A stretch of 64,000 bases of DNA. Origin: Alkalimonas sp. GTDB lineage: Bacteria; Pseudomonadota; Gammaproteobacteria; Enterobacterales; Alteromonadaceae. The notes beneath the pieces were generated by a model, which saw only the letters and a program-made list of their open reading frames with translations, made no database searches and was not told the origin of the DNA. The stretch is taken from contig NZ_JAFIFQ010000003.1 of assembly GCF_020831925.1 (NCBI RefSeq), positions 62,001 to 126,000 on the forward strand, written 5' to 3'. This document shows positions 56,268-64,000 of the stretch, one piece after another. A program made the position numbers and the translations under genes. Within the stretch, counting starts at the first letter, position 1, and the number at the start of each line of letters is the position of its first letter.

Positions 56268-59081
56268 ATGCAGCTCTGGCGAATTTTTTTTCTGATTTGT
56301 CTTGTCAATTTATCGACGCTGGCCATTGCCAGCGACGGTAGCACCCCTATTCGTGGTCCGAGAGCTCTGGATCAGCAAAGTCGGGTGCAGCAGCTTGGAC
56401 CTATCACGCCGTCAGATACGCTCTGGCGTCTAGCGCAGCAAGTACGACCGGATGGTGCTGACATGTATCAGGTCATGTATGCGATTTACCTGAAAAACCC
56501 GCAGGCTTTTTTAGACAACAACTTCAATCATCTGCGAACCGGCGCTATGCTGGATGTGCCTTCATTGCGTGAAATCCGTGCGGTTGATCCGGTCCAGGCG
56601 CGGCAAAAATCAACCGCGGATGACGAGAGCTGGGCCAGGCGTTCCAGAGCCAGCCAGCCAGCGGCAACCGAAACCGCCCAACCAGCAGCTGCTCAACCAG
56701 CAGTCAGCCAGCAACTGCAAGAAACGGTTGCCCGGTTGGAGCAGGAGCAACAACAACAATTGCAGCAACTTCGTTATCGCTTTGGTGAGTCGATGTTGTT
56801 GGTGGAAGGTATCATGCAAGAAAACCAGGGACTTAAAAATACCCTGGATTCGGTACAGCAGCAACTGGATGCATTAAAATCGCAGATGGCTCAGGATGCT
56901 GAACTGCAGCGCGAGTTGGAACAAATGGTTCGTATGCAAGCGGAGTGGATGGCAGAGCAGCAAGCCATGCAGCAGGAGCAAGCCGATGGTGATTGGCAAC
57001 ATTTACTCGCCAACCCTGCCGTCTGGGTGCTGGCAGCATCGGTGCCGGCACTTGGAATTTTACTCGGTTTACTTTTCTGGATTAAACGACGCAGCAAGCG
57101 GGCACAGGAAACCATAGAAGCGGCTACTGCCGAGCCTAAAGCAGTCAGCAATTATCAGTCGCCATTGCCTGCGGTTGATGACAGCCTTGATATGGACGAT
57201 TCCTTATTTAGCCTGGATGACTCCTTGCTGGATGACGCCTTTAATGAAGATGTGGACGACAGTCCGGTTGATTTAAGTGATGACTTGTTAGACGACGAAG
57301 TATTGTTGGATGATAGCAGCATTGGATCGGCAGATGATTTATTGGATCACGATGACGCACTCTTGGATGATGATGCGTTGTTGGATGACGATGCCCTATT
57401 GGATGATGAATTATCGCCCGCGGAAAGCACAGCTGCGACAGACGACTTGACCGACGATAGTGCCGCGGAATTTGACCCTGATAATATTTTGTCAGGCACT
57501 GATTTGGATTCACTTTTTGCCGAGGCTGATGATGATATGGAGCCCTCAACAGCCAGTACAGACGATCTTGATGATGAGCTCCTCGAAGAAATTGAACTGG
57601 ATATACCTGAGGACGAGCCGGCAGAGCAAACGACACCCAGTGCCAAAATATCTGAGCTGTCTGAATCTGACCTTCTTGATGAAAGTCAGGAGCAGGCGTC
57701 ACCATCTTTGATTGAGGATGAAGCTGATGAGATGCTGGCTGATGAGGCGTTGACGGATGATGCGATACAATCGGAATCATCCTTTGATAGCTCCGAGTTG
57801 GATGCTTTTGCCGAAAGTCTGGTGCAGGAAAGCTTGGCAGAGGAGGAGTCGCAGAGCCTGACTGAAGATGATGAAAACGCCATCTTTGATGAACTCGATG
57901 AACTGCTCGAAGAACAAGATCTGCAAGCCGATGATCCGTCTGAAGATATAGCTACGGTACAATTGGATGATACTGAACAGAATGCTATGCGTGACGAAAC
58001 TCGCGCAGATGAAACGGCGCAGGATGAACTCTCAAACTTACTCAGTGAGGATGAGAATGCAGTGGTTATGTCCGAAGATGCCTTGGCAAACGACGATGAT
58101 GGCCTGATTCAATCGGATGAAGTTGAACTGCAGCGCGAGGCCGAAACTGAAGCAGAGTACCTGACTGATTTTGCAGATTTGGAAGATGACTTTCCGGCAG
58201 AAACCATCGATGACAGTGAGCTCGAAACACCAAATTTGACGGATCTGGATGATGATTCTGTTGTCTCCCCTTCCGCCGCTGCGCGCTCGGTCGAGAATCC
58301 CAGTGAAGTGCTTGATGAATACCCGGAACTGGAGCTGACTGATGAAGATGTTGAGCTTGCTAAAAAAGAAGCAGAACCGGAAGCAGAGTCTGAAGCTGGC
58401 GCGGAAACTGGCACTGAAGTAGAGTTGGATACTGAGTTAGAAGCTGACATTGACACAGACACCGAAGCAGAAGTGCATGCAACTGAAACAACGGATGAGC
58501 TTGATCTGGATGAGATGGCAGAGTCGGATGTGCTAGCCCAGAGCAGCGAAGCCGAACTTACGGACTACGATTTTGATGATGCTTTATTGCAAGAACAGGA
58601 TGAAACAGAGCTAGCGGATCAGTTTAGTGGTGATATGGAGTTGGATGAGGATGATGGCAGTGACTTTGATGCCATGTTATCTGAATTGGAACAAATGGCT
58701 GAGCGTGTGTCTGAACAAGGCGATGAGGGCAGTGAGTCGCTAGAGCTTTCACAGGATAGCGATACTGGTCATGTATCCGATGATGATTTTCAGGACATTG
58801 ATCAATTGCTGGCTGAAGCCAATGAGCGAGTAGACTCTGCGAAGCCAGCAGACTTGAATGTGGATCTGGATTTGGATGATTATCAGCAGGTGCTTGATCA
58901 AGCCGACTTGACCGATGAGCACAGTGAATTCGCCGCCCAGTTGGATCTGATTCGGGCTTACCTTGAAATCGATGATCAAGATAGCGCTGAACAAGTGATT
59001 AAAGAACTGCTTAACTCAGACGCACCGGCTGCCATCAAAGAAGAAGTCAGGCAATTACAGCAGGGCAAAGCGTCCGATTAA
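56268..59081 (+). CDS. fimV: FimV-family polar protein
   Basis: FimV is an inner-membrane hub that binds peptidoglycan and positions type IV pili, chemotaxis or flagellar proteins at the pole. The 937-residue protein has a signal peptide (1 to about 21), a LysM-like domain (about 40-105; ITPSDTLWRLAQQVRPDG), a coiled coil (about 145-235), a membrane helix at about 250-270 (WVLAASVPALGILLGLLFW), a very long Asp/Glu-rich cytoplasmic region (about 290-850, with LLDDDA repeats at 57361-57405) and the conserved FimV C-terminal TPR-like motif (DDYQQVLDQADLTDEHSEFA, about 868-930). Place between asd and truA matches pseudomonads and Alteromonadales. Confidence 0.92.
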   Translation: MQLWRIFFLICLVNLSTLAIASDGSTPIRGPRALDQQSRVQQLGPITPSDTLWRLAQQVRPDGADMYQVMYAIYLKNPQAFLDNNFNHLRTGAMLDVPSLREIRAVDPVQARQKSTADDESWARRSRASQPAATETAQPAAAQPAVSQQLQETVARLEQEQQQQLQQLRYRFGESMLLVEGIMQENQGLKNTLDSVQQQLDALKSQMAQDAELQRELEQMVRMQAEWMAEQQAMQQEQADGDWQHLLANPAVWVLAASVPALGILLGLLFWIKRRSKRAQETIEAATAEPKAVSNYQSPLPAVDDSLDMDDSLFSLDDSLLDDAFNEDVDDSPVDLSDDLLDDEVLLDDSSIGSADDLLDHDDALLDDDALLDDDALLDDELSPAESTAATDDLTDDSAAEFDPDNILSGTDLDSLFAEADDDMEPSTASTDDLDDELLEEIELDIPEDEPAEQTTPSAKISELSESDLLDESQEQASPSLIEDEADEMLADEALTDDAIQSESSFDSSELDAFAESLVQESLAEEESQSLTEDDENAIFDELDELLEEQDLQADDPSEDIATVQLDDTEQNAMRDETRADETAQDELSNLLSEDENAVVMSEDALANDDDGLIQSDEVELQREAETEAEYLTDFADLEDDFPAETIDDSELETPNLTDLDDDSVVSPSAAARSVENPSEVLDEYPELELTDEDVELAKKEAEPEAESEAGAETGTEVELDTELEADIDTDTEAEVHATETTDELDLDEMAESDVLAQSSEAELTDYDFDDALLQEQDETELADQFSGDMELDEDDGSDFDAMLSELEQMAERVSEQGDEGSESLELSQDSDTGHVSDDDFQDIDQLLAEANERVDSAKPADLNVDLDLDDYQQVLDQADLTDEHSEFAAQLDLIRAYLEIDDQDSAEQVIKELLNSDAPAAIKEEVRQLQQGKASD

Positions 59082-59154
59082 ACCAAAGCACAGCAATCAG
59101 TCGCTCCGTTGACTGGGCAGCGACTACTCGGGTTGGTATAATGCCTCTTTATAT

Positions 59155-59190
59155 AAAACCAGGCTAGTTGAACGCTGCGCCTGGTTTTTT
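59155..59190 (+). terminator. Intrinsic terminator of fimV
   Basis: AAAACCAGGC (59155-59164), 14-nt loop, GCCTGGTTTTTT (59179-59190). A TATAAT lies just before it at 59137-59142. Confidence 0.75.
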
Positions 59191-59211
59191 ATGTGGCTTA
59201 ATGAGGTATGC

Positions 59212-60051
59212 ATGCGGATTGCGCTTGGTATTGAATACGATGGCTCGGCTTTTTATGGCTGGCAACGCCAGCAGGAAGTCGCGAGTGTGCAGCAGCATTT
59301 GGAACAGGCCTTGTCCAAGGTAGCCAACGAAGGCATTCTAACTCAATGTGCTGGCAGGACGGATGCAGGCGTCCATGCCACTGGCCAGGTTGTGCATTTT
59401 GATAGCAGCGCATCACGATCGGATAAAGGCTGGATCATGGGGACCAATAGCCACTTACCCGCAGGCATCAGTGTGCGCTGGGCCAAACAGGTACCGGATG
59501 GTTTCCATGCTCGCTTTTCTGCTACCGCCAGGCGGTATCGCTACATCATTTTAAACCAGCAATACCGGCCTGCTATTTTGCAAGCTGGCTTAAGCCATTA
59601 CCATCAGCCGCTGGACGCAGAAAAGATGCATCAGGCCGGCCAGTGCTTGCTAGGGGAGCACGATTTTAGCGCTTTCCGAGCCATTCAATGTCAGTCGAAA
59701 AGCCCAAACCGTTTTGTACATCATTTAAATGTTCATCGTTTTGGGCCCTATGTGGTGTTGGATATCAAAGCCAATGCCTTTGTTCATCATATGGTGCGCA
59801 ACATAACCGGCTCTTTGTTAGAGGTTGGTATGGGGCGTCAGTCAGTCCATTGGTTGGCAGAATTGCTCGCTGGCAAAGATAGAACCAAAGCAGCGGCAAC
59901 AGCCAAAGCTGGTGGTCTGTATCTGGTCGCGGTAGACTATCCTCCAGAGTTTCAGTTACCAGTCACTGAGCCGGGCCCATTGTTTTTACCAGCACAACTG
60001 GATTTGGTCGGCGCAACTGGACTGACTACTAAGACCAGTTTTTTATATTAA
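59212..60051 (+). CDS. truA: tRNA pseudouridine(38-40) synthase
   Basis: TruA makes pseudouridine at positions 38-40 of the anticodon arm. From ATG 59212 (GAGG 5 nt upstream) the protein is 279 aa (E. coli 270). Family landmarks: [19 protein letters not shown], the catalytic Asp in [29 protein letters not shown] and [17 protein letters not shown]. The seven-codon longer frame to 59191 overlaps the fimV terminator and is not used. A weak terminator lies inside its 3' end. Confidence 0.96.
   Translation: MRIALGIEYDGSAFYGWQRQQEVASVQQHLEQALSKVANEGILTQCAGRTDAGVHATGQVVHFDSSASRSDKGWIMGTNSHLPAGISVRWAKQVPDGFHARFSATARRYRYIILNQQYRPAILQAGLSHYHQPLDAEKMHQAGQCLLGEHDFSAFRAIQCQSKSPNRFVHHLNVHRFGPYVVLDIKANAFVHHMVRNITGSLLEVGMGRQSVHWLAELLAGKDRTKAAATAKAGGLYLVAVDYPPEFQLPVTEPGPLFLPAQLDLVGATGLTTKTSFLY
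60015..60044 (+). terminator. Possible terminator at the truA 3' end
   Basis: AACTGG (60015-60020), loop with extra CT/AG pairing, CCAGTT (60035-60040) and six T. The stem is inside the last codons of truA. Confidence 0.5.
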
Positions 60052-60163
60052 CATGCGCCGTTTTTATGCTTTAATAGCCACCGTTTTTCAGAATTTCGGT
60101 GCATTTAAGCCCAAATAAGCAAGGCTTTGTGGTGTGCTCACCGCAAGCCGATTAGGAATCGAT

Positions 60164-61024
60164 ATGAGTTGGTTAGAAAAGATCCTTCCCCGAACTTCGA
60201 CTTCTGCACGCCGCAACATTCCTGAAGGCGTCTGGACCAAATGCACGGCCTGTGATGCCGTTTTGTACAAGGCTGATCTGGATCGACAGCTTGGCGTTTG
60301 CCCGAAGTGTGATCATCATATGCGGGTCAGTGCTCGCGATCGTCTTACCATGTTTCTCGATACCAACACAGCCACTGAACTGGCGGCTGATCTCGAGCCA
60401 CAGGATCTGCTGAAATTTAAAGACAGCAAACGCTACAAGGATCGTATCACCGCAGCGCAAAAAGAAACCGGTGAAAAAGATGCCATGTTGGTTATGCATG
60501 GCCAGCTCAAAGGCATGCCTGTAGTTGCCTCAGCCTTTGAATTCAATTTTATGGGCGGCTCAATGGCATCGGTGGTTGGCGCTAAGTTTGTTAAAGGCGT
60601 TGAGTATGCGATTGAACACAAAGTACCTTACATCTGTTTCTCTGCCAGCGGTGGTGCCCGGATGCAGGAAGCTTTGCTGTCTTTAATGCAAATGGCCAAA
60701 ACCAGTGCAGCTTTAGCCAAGTTAAGTGAGCAGGGCTTGCCCTATGTGTCTGTCTTGACGGATCCTACCATGGGTGGAGTATCGGCCAGCCTTGCCATGC
60801 TGGGAGACATCAACATTGGTGAACCAAAGGCGCTAATTGGCTTTGCCGGCCCGCGGGTAATTGAACAAACGGTACGGGAAAAGCTACCTGAAGGCTTTCA
60901 GCGCAGTGAGTTCCTGCTGGATCATGGTGCCATCGATATGATTGTTGACCGCCGCGAAATGCGCGATACAATTGCCCGACTTGTGGCTAAATTTATGCAG
61001 TTGCCAGCTCCAGAACAGGAGTAA
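60164..61024 (+). CDS. accD: Acetyl-CoA carboxylase carboxyltransferase subunit beta
   Basis: AccD pairs with AccA (7696-8652) to transfer carboxyl to acetyl-CoA. From ATG 60164 (AGGAATCGAT upstream) it has 286 residues. It starts [10 protein letters not shown] and has the four-Cys zinc ribbon [11 protein letters not shown]...CPKCDHHMR (about 27-49), then the crotonase fold with [28 protein letters not shown] and [17 protein letters not shown]. Ten extra in-frame codons upstream are unconserved. folC follows after 19 nt. Confidence 0.97.
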   Translation: MSWLEKILPRTSTSARRNIPEGVWTKCTACDAVLYKADLDRQLGVCPKCDHHMRVSARDRLTMFLDTNTATELAADLEPQDLLKFKDSKRYKDRITAAQKETGEKDAMLVMHGQLKGMPVVASAFEFNFMGGSMASVVGAKFVKGVEYAIEHKVPYICFSASGGARMQEALLSLMQMAKTSAALAKLSEQGLPYVSVLTDPTMGGVSASLAMLGDINIGEPKALIGFAGPRVIEQTVREKLPEGFQRSEFLLDHGAIDMIVDRREMRDTIARLVAKFMQLPAPEQE

Positions 61025-61043
61025 CTCAACTGCTCAGGGACCT

Positions 61044-62333
61044 ATGAGCACCTTAACCTCCCTTACCAGCCAATCGTGCCAGACACTGGACGATTGGCTT
61101 TGCTTTATTGAGCAGCAACACCCTCAACATAAAATTGAACTTGGCCTGGAGCGTGTGCGTCAGGTGGCTGAGCGGGCGAGTTTGCAGCAGTTACCTGGCC
61201 GGGTGGTGTTGATTGCCGGCACCAATGGCAAAGGCACCACAGCACGTTGCATCGAGCAATTGCTGCTGGCGCAGGGTTTGACGGTTGCTGTTTACAGTTC
61301 TCCACATTTACTGCGGTTTAACGAGCGTTTGCGTTTTAATCTACAGGATGCCACCGATGCCGACTGGGTGAGAGCCTTGGCATTTATCGAGCAGCTGCGC
61401 CAGGACATAGAGCTGACCTATTTTGAGTTTACTACCCTGGCTGCTTTTTATTTGATCAAAGACTACCAGCCGGATGTAGCGCTGATTGAAGTCGGTTTGG
61501 GTGGGCGCCTCGATGCGACCAATATTGTCGAACCGGAGCTGAGTATACTTACTACCATCGATCTGGATCATCAGGACTGGCTAGGTCCAGACCGGGAAGC
61601 CATTGGCCGTGAGAAAGCCGGGGTATTCCGCACAAATCGGATGGCGGTGGTGGCTGAACAACAATTGCCTGCCAGTGTACTTGAAGTCGCTGCCACTCTT
61701 GGCACTCAGCTACTGCGGGCTGATCAGCATTACCACTGGCAAGCTGGGCAAGCTGGTTGGAACTGGCAAAGTGGTACTATCACACTGTCAGAGTTGCCGT
61801 TACTGTCAATCCCATTGCAAAATGCAGCGACAGCCCTGATGGCTGTACAGCAACTCGGTTTGTTGCCTGAAGAGTCTGCCCGCATTCGAAAGGCGTTGGC
61901 AGGCGTAACCCTGGCTGGTCGCATGCAATGGTTGCAGCAGCATCCGGCCGTGTTGGTGGATGTGGCTCACAACCCTCAATCTATTCAGTACTTGGCACAG
62001 CAGCTGCGATCATTGCAAGCTGGCAACCGCCGACTAGTGGCGCTTTGCGGTATGATGCGTGATAAAGTAAAGCCCGGCGCGCTGGATGCATTGATTGAAC
62101 TGATCGACCAGTGGGCTTTGGTTACCTTGCCGGGGCCTCGTGGTGCCGCTGCGGAGCTGTTGCAGGACATTCTTCCTGCCAGCAGTGCTATAAGTTGTTT
62201 TGACGATGTTCGTAGTGGTTTTGAGCAGAGTATGCAGCAGTTGCAGCAGGATGATTTATTGCTGGTGTTCGGCTCATTTGTTACTGTGTCTGCGGTACTT
62301 GGCCTGACTACCGCTTTACCGGAGGCGAAATGA
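61044..62333 (+). CDS. folC: Folylpolyglutamate / dihydrofolate synthase
   Basis: FolC adds glutamate to dihydropteroate and folates. The 429-residue protein (E. coli 422) has the P-loop VLIAGTNGKGTTAR, SPHLLRFNERLR, GLGGRLDATNIVEPELSILT and AHNPQSIQYL. ATG 61044 is chosen because MSTLTSLTSQSCQTLDDWL fits, with CAGGGA 4 nt upstream; a longer frame overlaps accD. It overlaps dedD in ATGA. Confidence 0.95.
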   Translation: MSTLTSLTSQSCQTLDDWLCFIEQQHPQHKIELGLERVRQVAERASLQQLPGRVVLIAGTNGKGTTARCIEQLLLAQGLTVAVYSSPHLLRFNERLRFNLQDATDADWVRALAFIEQLRQDIELTYFEFTTLAAFYLIKDYQPDVALIEVGLGGRLDATNIVEPELSILTTIDLDHQDWLGPDREAIGREKAGVFRTNRMAVVAEQQLPASVLEVAATLGTQLLRADQHYHWQAGQAGWNWQSGTITLSELPLLSIPLQNAATALMAVQQLGLLPEESARIRKALAGVTLAGRMQWLQQHPAVLVDVAHNPQSIQYLAQQLRSLQAGNRRLVALCGMMRDKVKPGALDALIELIDQWALVTLPGPRGAAAELLQDILPASSAISCFDDVRSGFEQSMQQLQQDDLLLVFGSFVTVSAVLGLTTALPEAK

Positions 62334-62998
62334 CAAGAGCTTTTAAACAACGCTTACTGGGCGCCTGCATTTTGATGATTGCAGCCGTGGTTTTTTTACC
62401 AGACTTACTGGATGGTGAAAAACAGGTGCTGAAAGATGATTTCGAGCAAATTCCAGCCCGGCCTGAGTTTCAGGGAGTGCAGGAGCAGCAGCTGCTTGAC
62501 AGCGCTGCAGTGATAGCCCAGCGTGAACAAGCCCTAGCGCAGCCAGTGGTCGATATTGAACCTGCGGATGCGGATAAGGTGGCGGCAAAAGCACAGGAAG
62601 CTAGCACTGGCAATGAGGAGCTGCCTTCGCAAGCGTATGCTCAGGTCACGGTGGGGGAAACTCAAGTCAGTCAATCTGGCACTGAACGTCCGGCGACCTC
62701 TTCGTCTGAAACCGCGGACAGTGCTTCGCAACGCTTCACTGAGCGGGCCTGGACGGTGCGTGTTGGCAGCTTTGGGCGGGTTCAAAATGCCGAAGAGCTG
62801 GTAAAGCGCTTGAATGATGCTGGCTTTCGTACCTATACCCGTCAGGTAACCAACAACCAAGGTGTGCAGTTGACAAGTGTTTTCGTTGGGCCGGATCTGC
62901 GCCGCGAAGCACTGGAGCAACGTTTAGCAGAGCTCAGGGCTATTGCCCGGGATGATCGTCTGGTGATCAGCAACTATCAGCCGCTGGAAAATAATTAG
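62330..62998 (+). CDS. dedD: SPOR-domain cell division protein DedD
   Basis: DedD is an inner-membrane protein that helps septal constriction. The 222-residue protein has a short cytoplasmic N-terminus, one membrane helix (about 8-24, LLGACILMIAAVVFLPDLL), a Gln/Ala-rich periplasmic linker, and a C-terminal SPOR domain (about 140-220: AWTVRVGSFGRVQNAEELV; TSVFVGPDLRREALEQRLAE) that binds denuded septal glycan. Starts within the folC stop codon. Confidence 0.93.
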   Translation: MTRAFKQRLLGACILMIAAVVFLPDLLDGEKQVLKDDFEQIPARPEFQGVQEQQLLDSAAVIAQREQALAQPVVDIEPADADKVAAKAQEASTGNEELPSQAYAQVTVGETQVSQSGTERPATSSSETADSASQRFTERAWTVRVGSFGRVQNAEELVKRLNDAGFRTYTRQVTNNQGVQLTSVFVGPDLRREALEQRLAELRAIARDDRLVISNYQPLENN

Positions 62999-63056
62999 GC
63001 AAGGGACGGTGACTTTGGTAGAATGCGCGCCGTGATCAGACATCCTTTGGTATTTC

Positions 63057-63545
63057 ATGGTTTGGATTGATTTTGTCATTCTGGCTATCATCGCGCTTTC
63101 AACAGTGATCAGTCTGGTGCGCGGTTTTGTCAAAGAAGCGGTTTCTTTGATCGTCTGGATCCTTGCCTTTTTTATTGCCAGTTATTATTACCCGCATCTG
63201 GCCGCTTATTTTACCAGCCTGGATGATGAAATCCTGCGCAATGCTCTGGCTATCGCCATTCTGTTTGTCTGCTCCCTGATCCTGGGAGCTTTAGTCAACT
63301 TTCTTATCAGCAAACTGGTCCAATCCACAGGCTTAAGTGGAACCGATCGGGTGCTGGGTCTTATTTTTGGTGCTTTGCGCGGCGTATTGTTAGTCAGCGC
63401 TGTGTTGTTTTTTGTAGATGCTTTCACCGGTGCCGGCAAAACCGATTGGTGGCAGAGCTCGCTATTGATCCCCGAGTTCCGATTTATCATTGAGTGGTTC
63501 TTCGATTATTTGCAGAATCACTCGAGTTTTATGCAACAGCCCTAA
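63057..63545 (+). CDS. cvpA: CvpA family membrane protein
   Basis: A 162-residue inner-membrane protein with four hydrophobic segments: [21 protein letters not shown], then [19 protein letters not shown], then [19 protein letters not shown], then [15 protein letters not shown]. CvpA is needed for colicin V export in E. coli and for bile or envelope-stress resistance in others. It sits directly before purF, the conserved arrangement. TAGAAT near 63018-63023 could be a -10. I find no PurR palindrome in the 58-nt gap. Confidence 0.93.
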   Translation: MVWIDFVILAIIALSTVISLVRGFVKEAVSLIVWILAFFIASYYYPHLAAYFTSLDDEILRNALAIAILFVCSLILGALVNFLISKLVQSTGLSGTDRVLGLIFGALRGVLLVSAVLFFVDAFTGAGKTDWWQSSLLIPEFRFIIEWFFDYLQNHSSFMQQP

Positions 63546-63589
63546 TACCTGTTTGTCGTGGGTTATTAGTTTGAGGCGAGGAAAATTCC

Positions 63590-64000
63590 ATGTGTGGTAT
63601 TGTTGGTATTGTTGGTAAGTATCCGGTCAACCAGGCGCTGTACGATGGCCTGACGGTGTTGCAACACCGGGGCCAGGATGCCGCTGGCATCGTGACGGTG
63701 GATAACAACACCCTGCGTTTGCGTAAAGCGAATGGCCTGGTGAAAGATGTGTTTCATACCCGCCATATGCTGCGCTTGTCAGGCAATATTGGCATTGGTC
63801 ATGTCCGTTACCCGACGGCTGGCTCCTCCAGTACCGCCGAAGCTCAGCCGTTTTATGTCAACAGCCCTTTTGGCATTGCTATGGCGCACAATGGCAACCT
63901 GACCAACTCGGAGCAACTGACCGAAGAAATTTTCCGCCGGGCGCGGCGTCATATTAATACCACCTCGGACTCCGAAATTCTGCTGAATGTCTTTGCCCAC
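63590..64000 (+). CDS. purF: Amidophosphoribosyltransferase PurF, 5' part
   Basis: PurF transfers amide nitrogen from glutamine to PRPP, the first step of purine synthesis. Only the first 137 codons are in the window. After fMet removal Cys2 of [20 protein letters not shown] is the N-terminal nucleophile of the class II glutaminase; [24 protein letters not shown] and [10 protein letters not shown] are the glutaminase landmarks. GAGGCGAGG precedes the ATG. The reading frame is open to the window end. Confidence 0.97.
   Translation, partial: MCGIVGIVGKYPVNQALYDGLTVLQHRGQDAAGIVTVDNNTLRLRKANGLVKDVFHTRHMLRLSGNIGIGHVRYPTAGSSSTAEAQPFYVNSPFGIAMAHNGNLTNSEQLTEEIFRRARRHINTTSDSEILLNVFAH

Noticed and set aside
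57241-57780. 179-codon minus-strand frame rich in His and Pro inside fimV
   Set aside because: Produced by GAT/GAC-rich acidic codons read backwards; no start site or domain.
62999-63056. PurR operator before cvpA-purF
   Set aside because: No ACGCAAACGTTTGCGT-like palindrome in the gap.

Overview
The window is about 64 kb of a Gram-negative gammaproteobacterial chromosome, roughly 50% GC, almost entirely coding. Gene orders such as skp-lpxD-fabZ-lpxA-lpxB-rnhB-dnaE-accA-tilS, apt-dnaX-ybaB-recR-htpG-adk and pdxB-asd-fimV-truA-accD-folC-dedD-cvpA-purF are classic gammaproteobacterial. FimV, MotY (sodium-type polar flagellum), the PrkA-YeaH-SpoVR set, SapC and large TonB receptors with an LSKAVRLA-type signal peptide point to the Alteromonadales/Rheinheimera-Alishewanella neighbourhood. 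That placement is inference, not a database result. I see no IS element, prophage, CRISPR array, tRNA or rRNA.

Layout. 1-10021: lipid A, fatty acid, replication and tRNA-lysidine genes, all on +. 10025-15047: a diguanylate cyclase, a patatin phospholipase, a DUF3014 membrane protein and a chemoreceptor. 15095-16768: 4.5S RNA (ffs), a ComFB-family protein and tryptophan 2,3-dioxygenase. 16742-21062 (-): a tight operon dinG-yfcA-priC-HDAC-like. 21353-30896: the most accessory-looking part, with two related TonB-dependent receptors, a methyltransferase, a SapC-family protein and a TPR/2OG-Fe(II) oxygenase. 30893-38300: a DksA/TraR-like zinc-finger protein, an unannotated 39-residue membrane microprotein, then apt-dnaX-ybaB-recR-htpG-adk. 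38374-41109: a secreted thiol peroxidase and a CheY-CheC/diguanylate cyclase pair. 41104-45849 (-): prkA-yeaH-spoVR. 46057-50417: sodB, grxD, rnt, motY, a small secreted protein and a two-gene phosphorelay fragment. 50538-64000: mnmC, fabB, and the pdxB to purF block.

How the parts connect. Many genes are essential housekeeping genes. Signalling is prominent: two GGDEF enzymes with I-sites, a ComFB protein (a family reported to bind cyclic dinucleotides), a CheC-type phosphatase fused to a receiver, a receiver-HPt protein, a single receiver, one chemoreceptor and MotY all relate to motility and surface life.

The clearest non-coding signals are a dnaX programmed -1 frameshift cassette, a near-consensus sigma-32 promoter at htpG, an IscR-like operator between sodB and grxD, a FabR/DesT-like palindrome before fabB, an ffs promoter implying a 23-nt 5' leader, and a leader hairpin that would pair with the chemoreceptor ribosome-binding site. 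No wholly new system is demonstrated. The best candidates for further work are the TonB receptor/SapC/2OG-oxygenase island, the CheY-CheC/GGDEF pair and the 39-residue microprotein.
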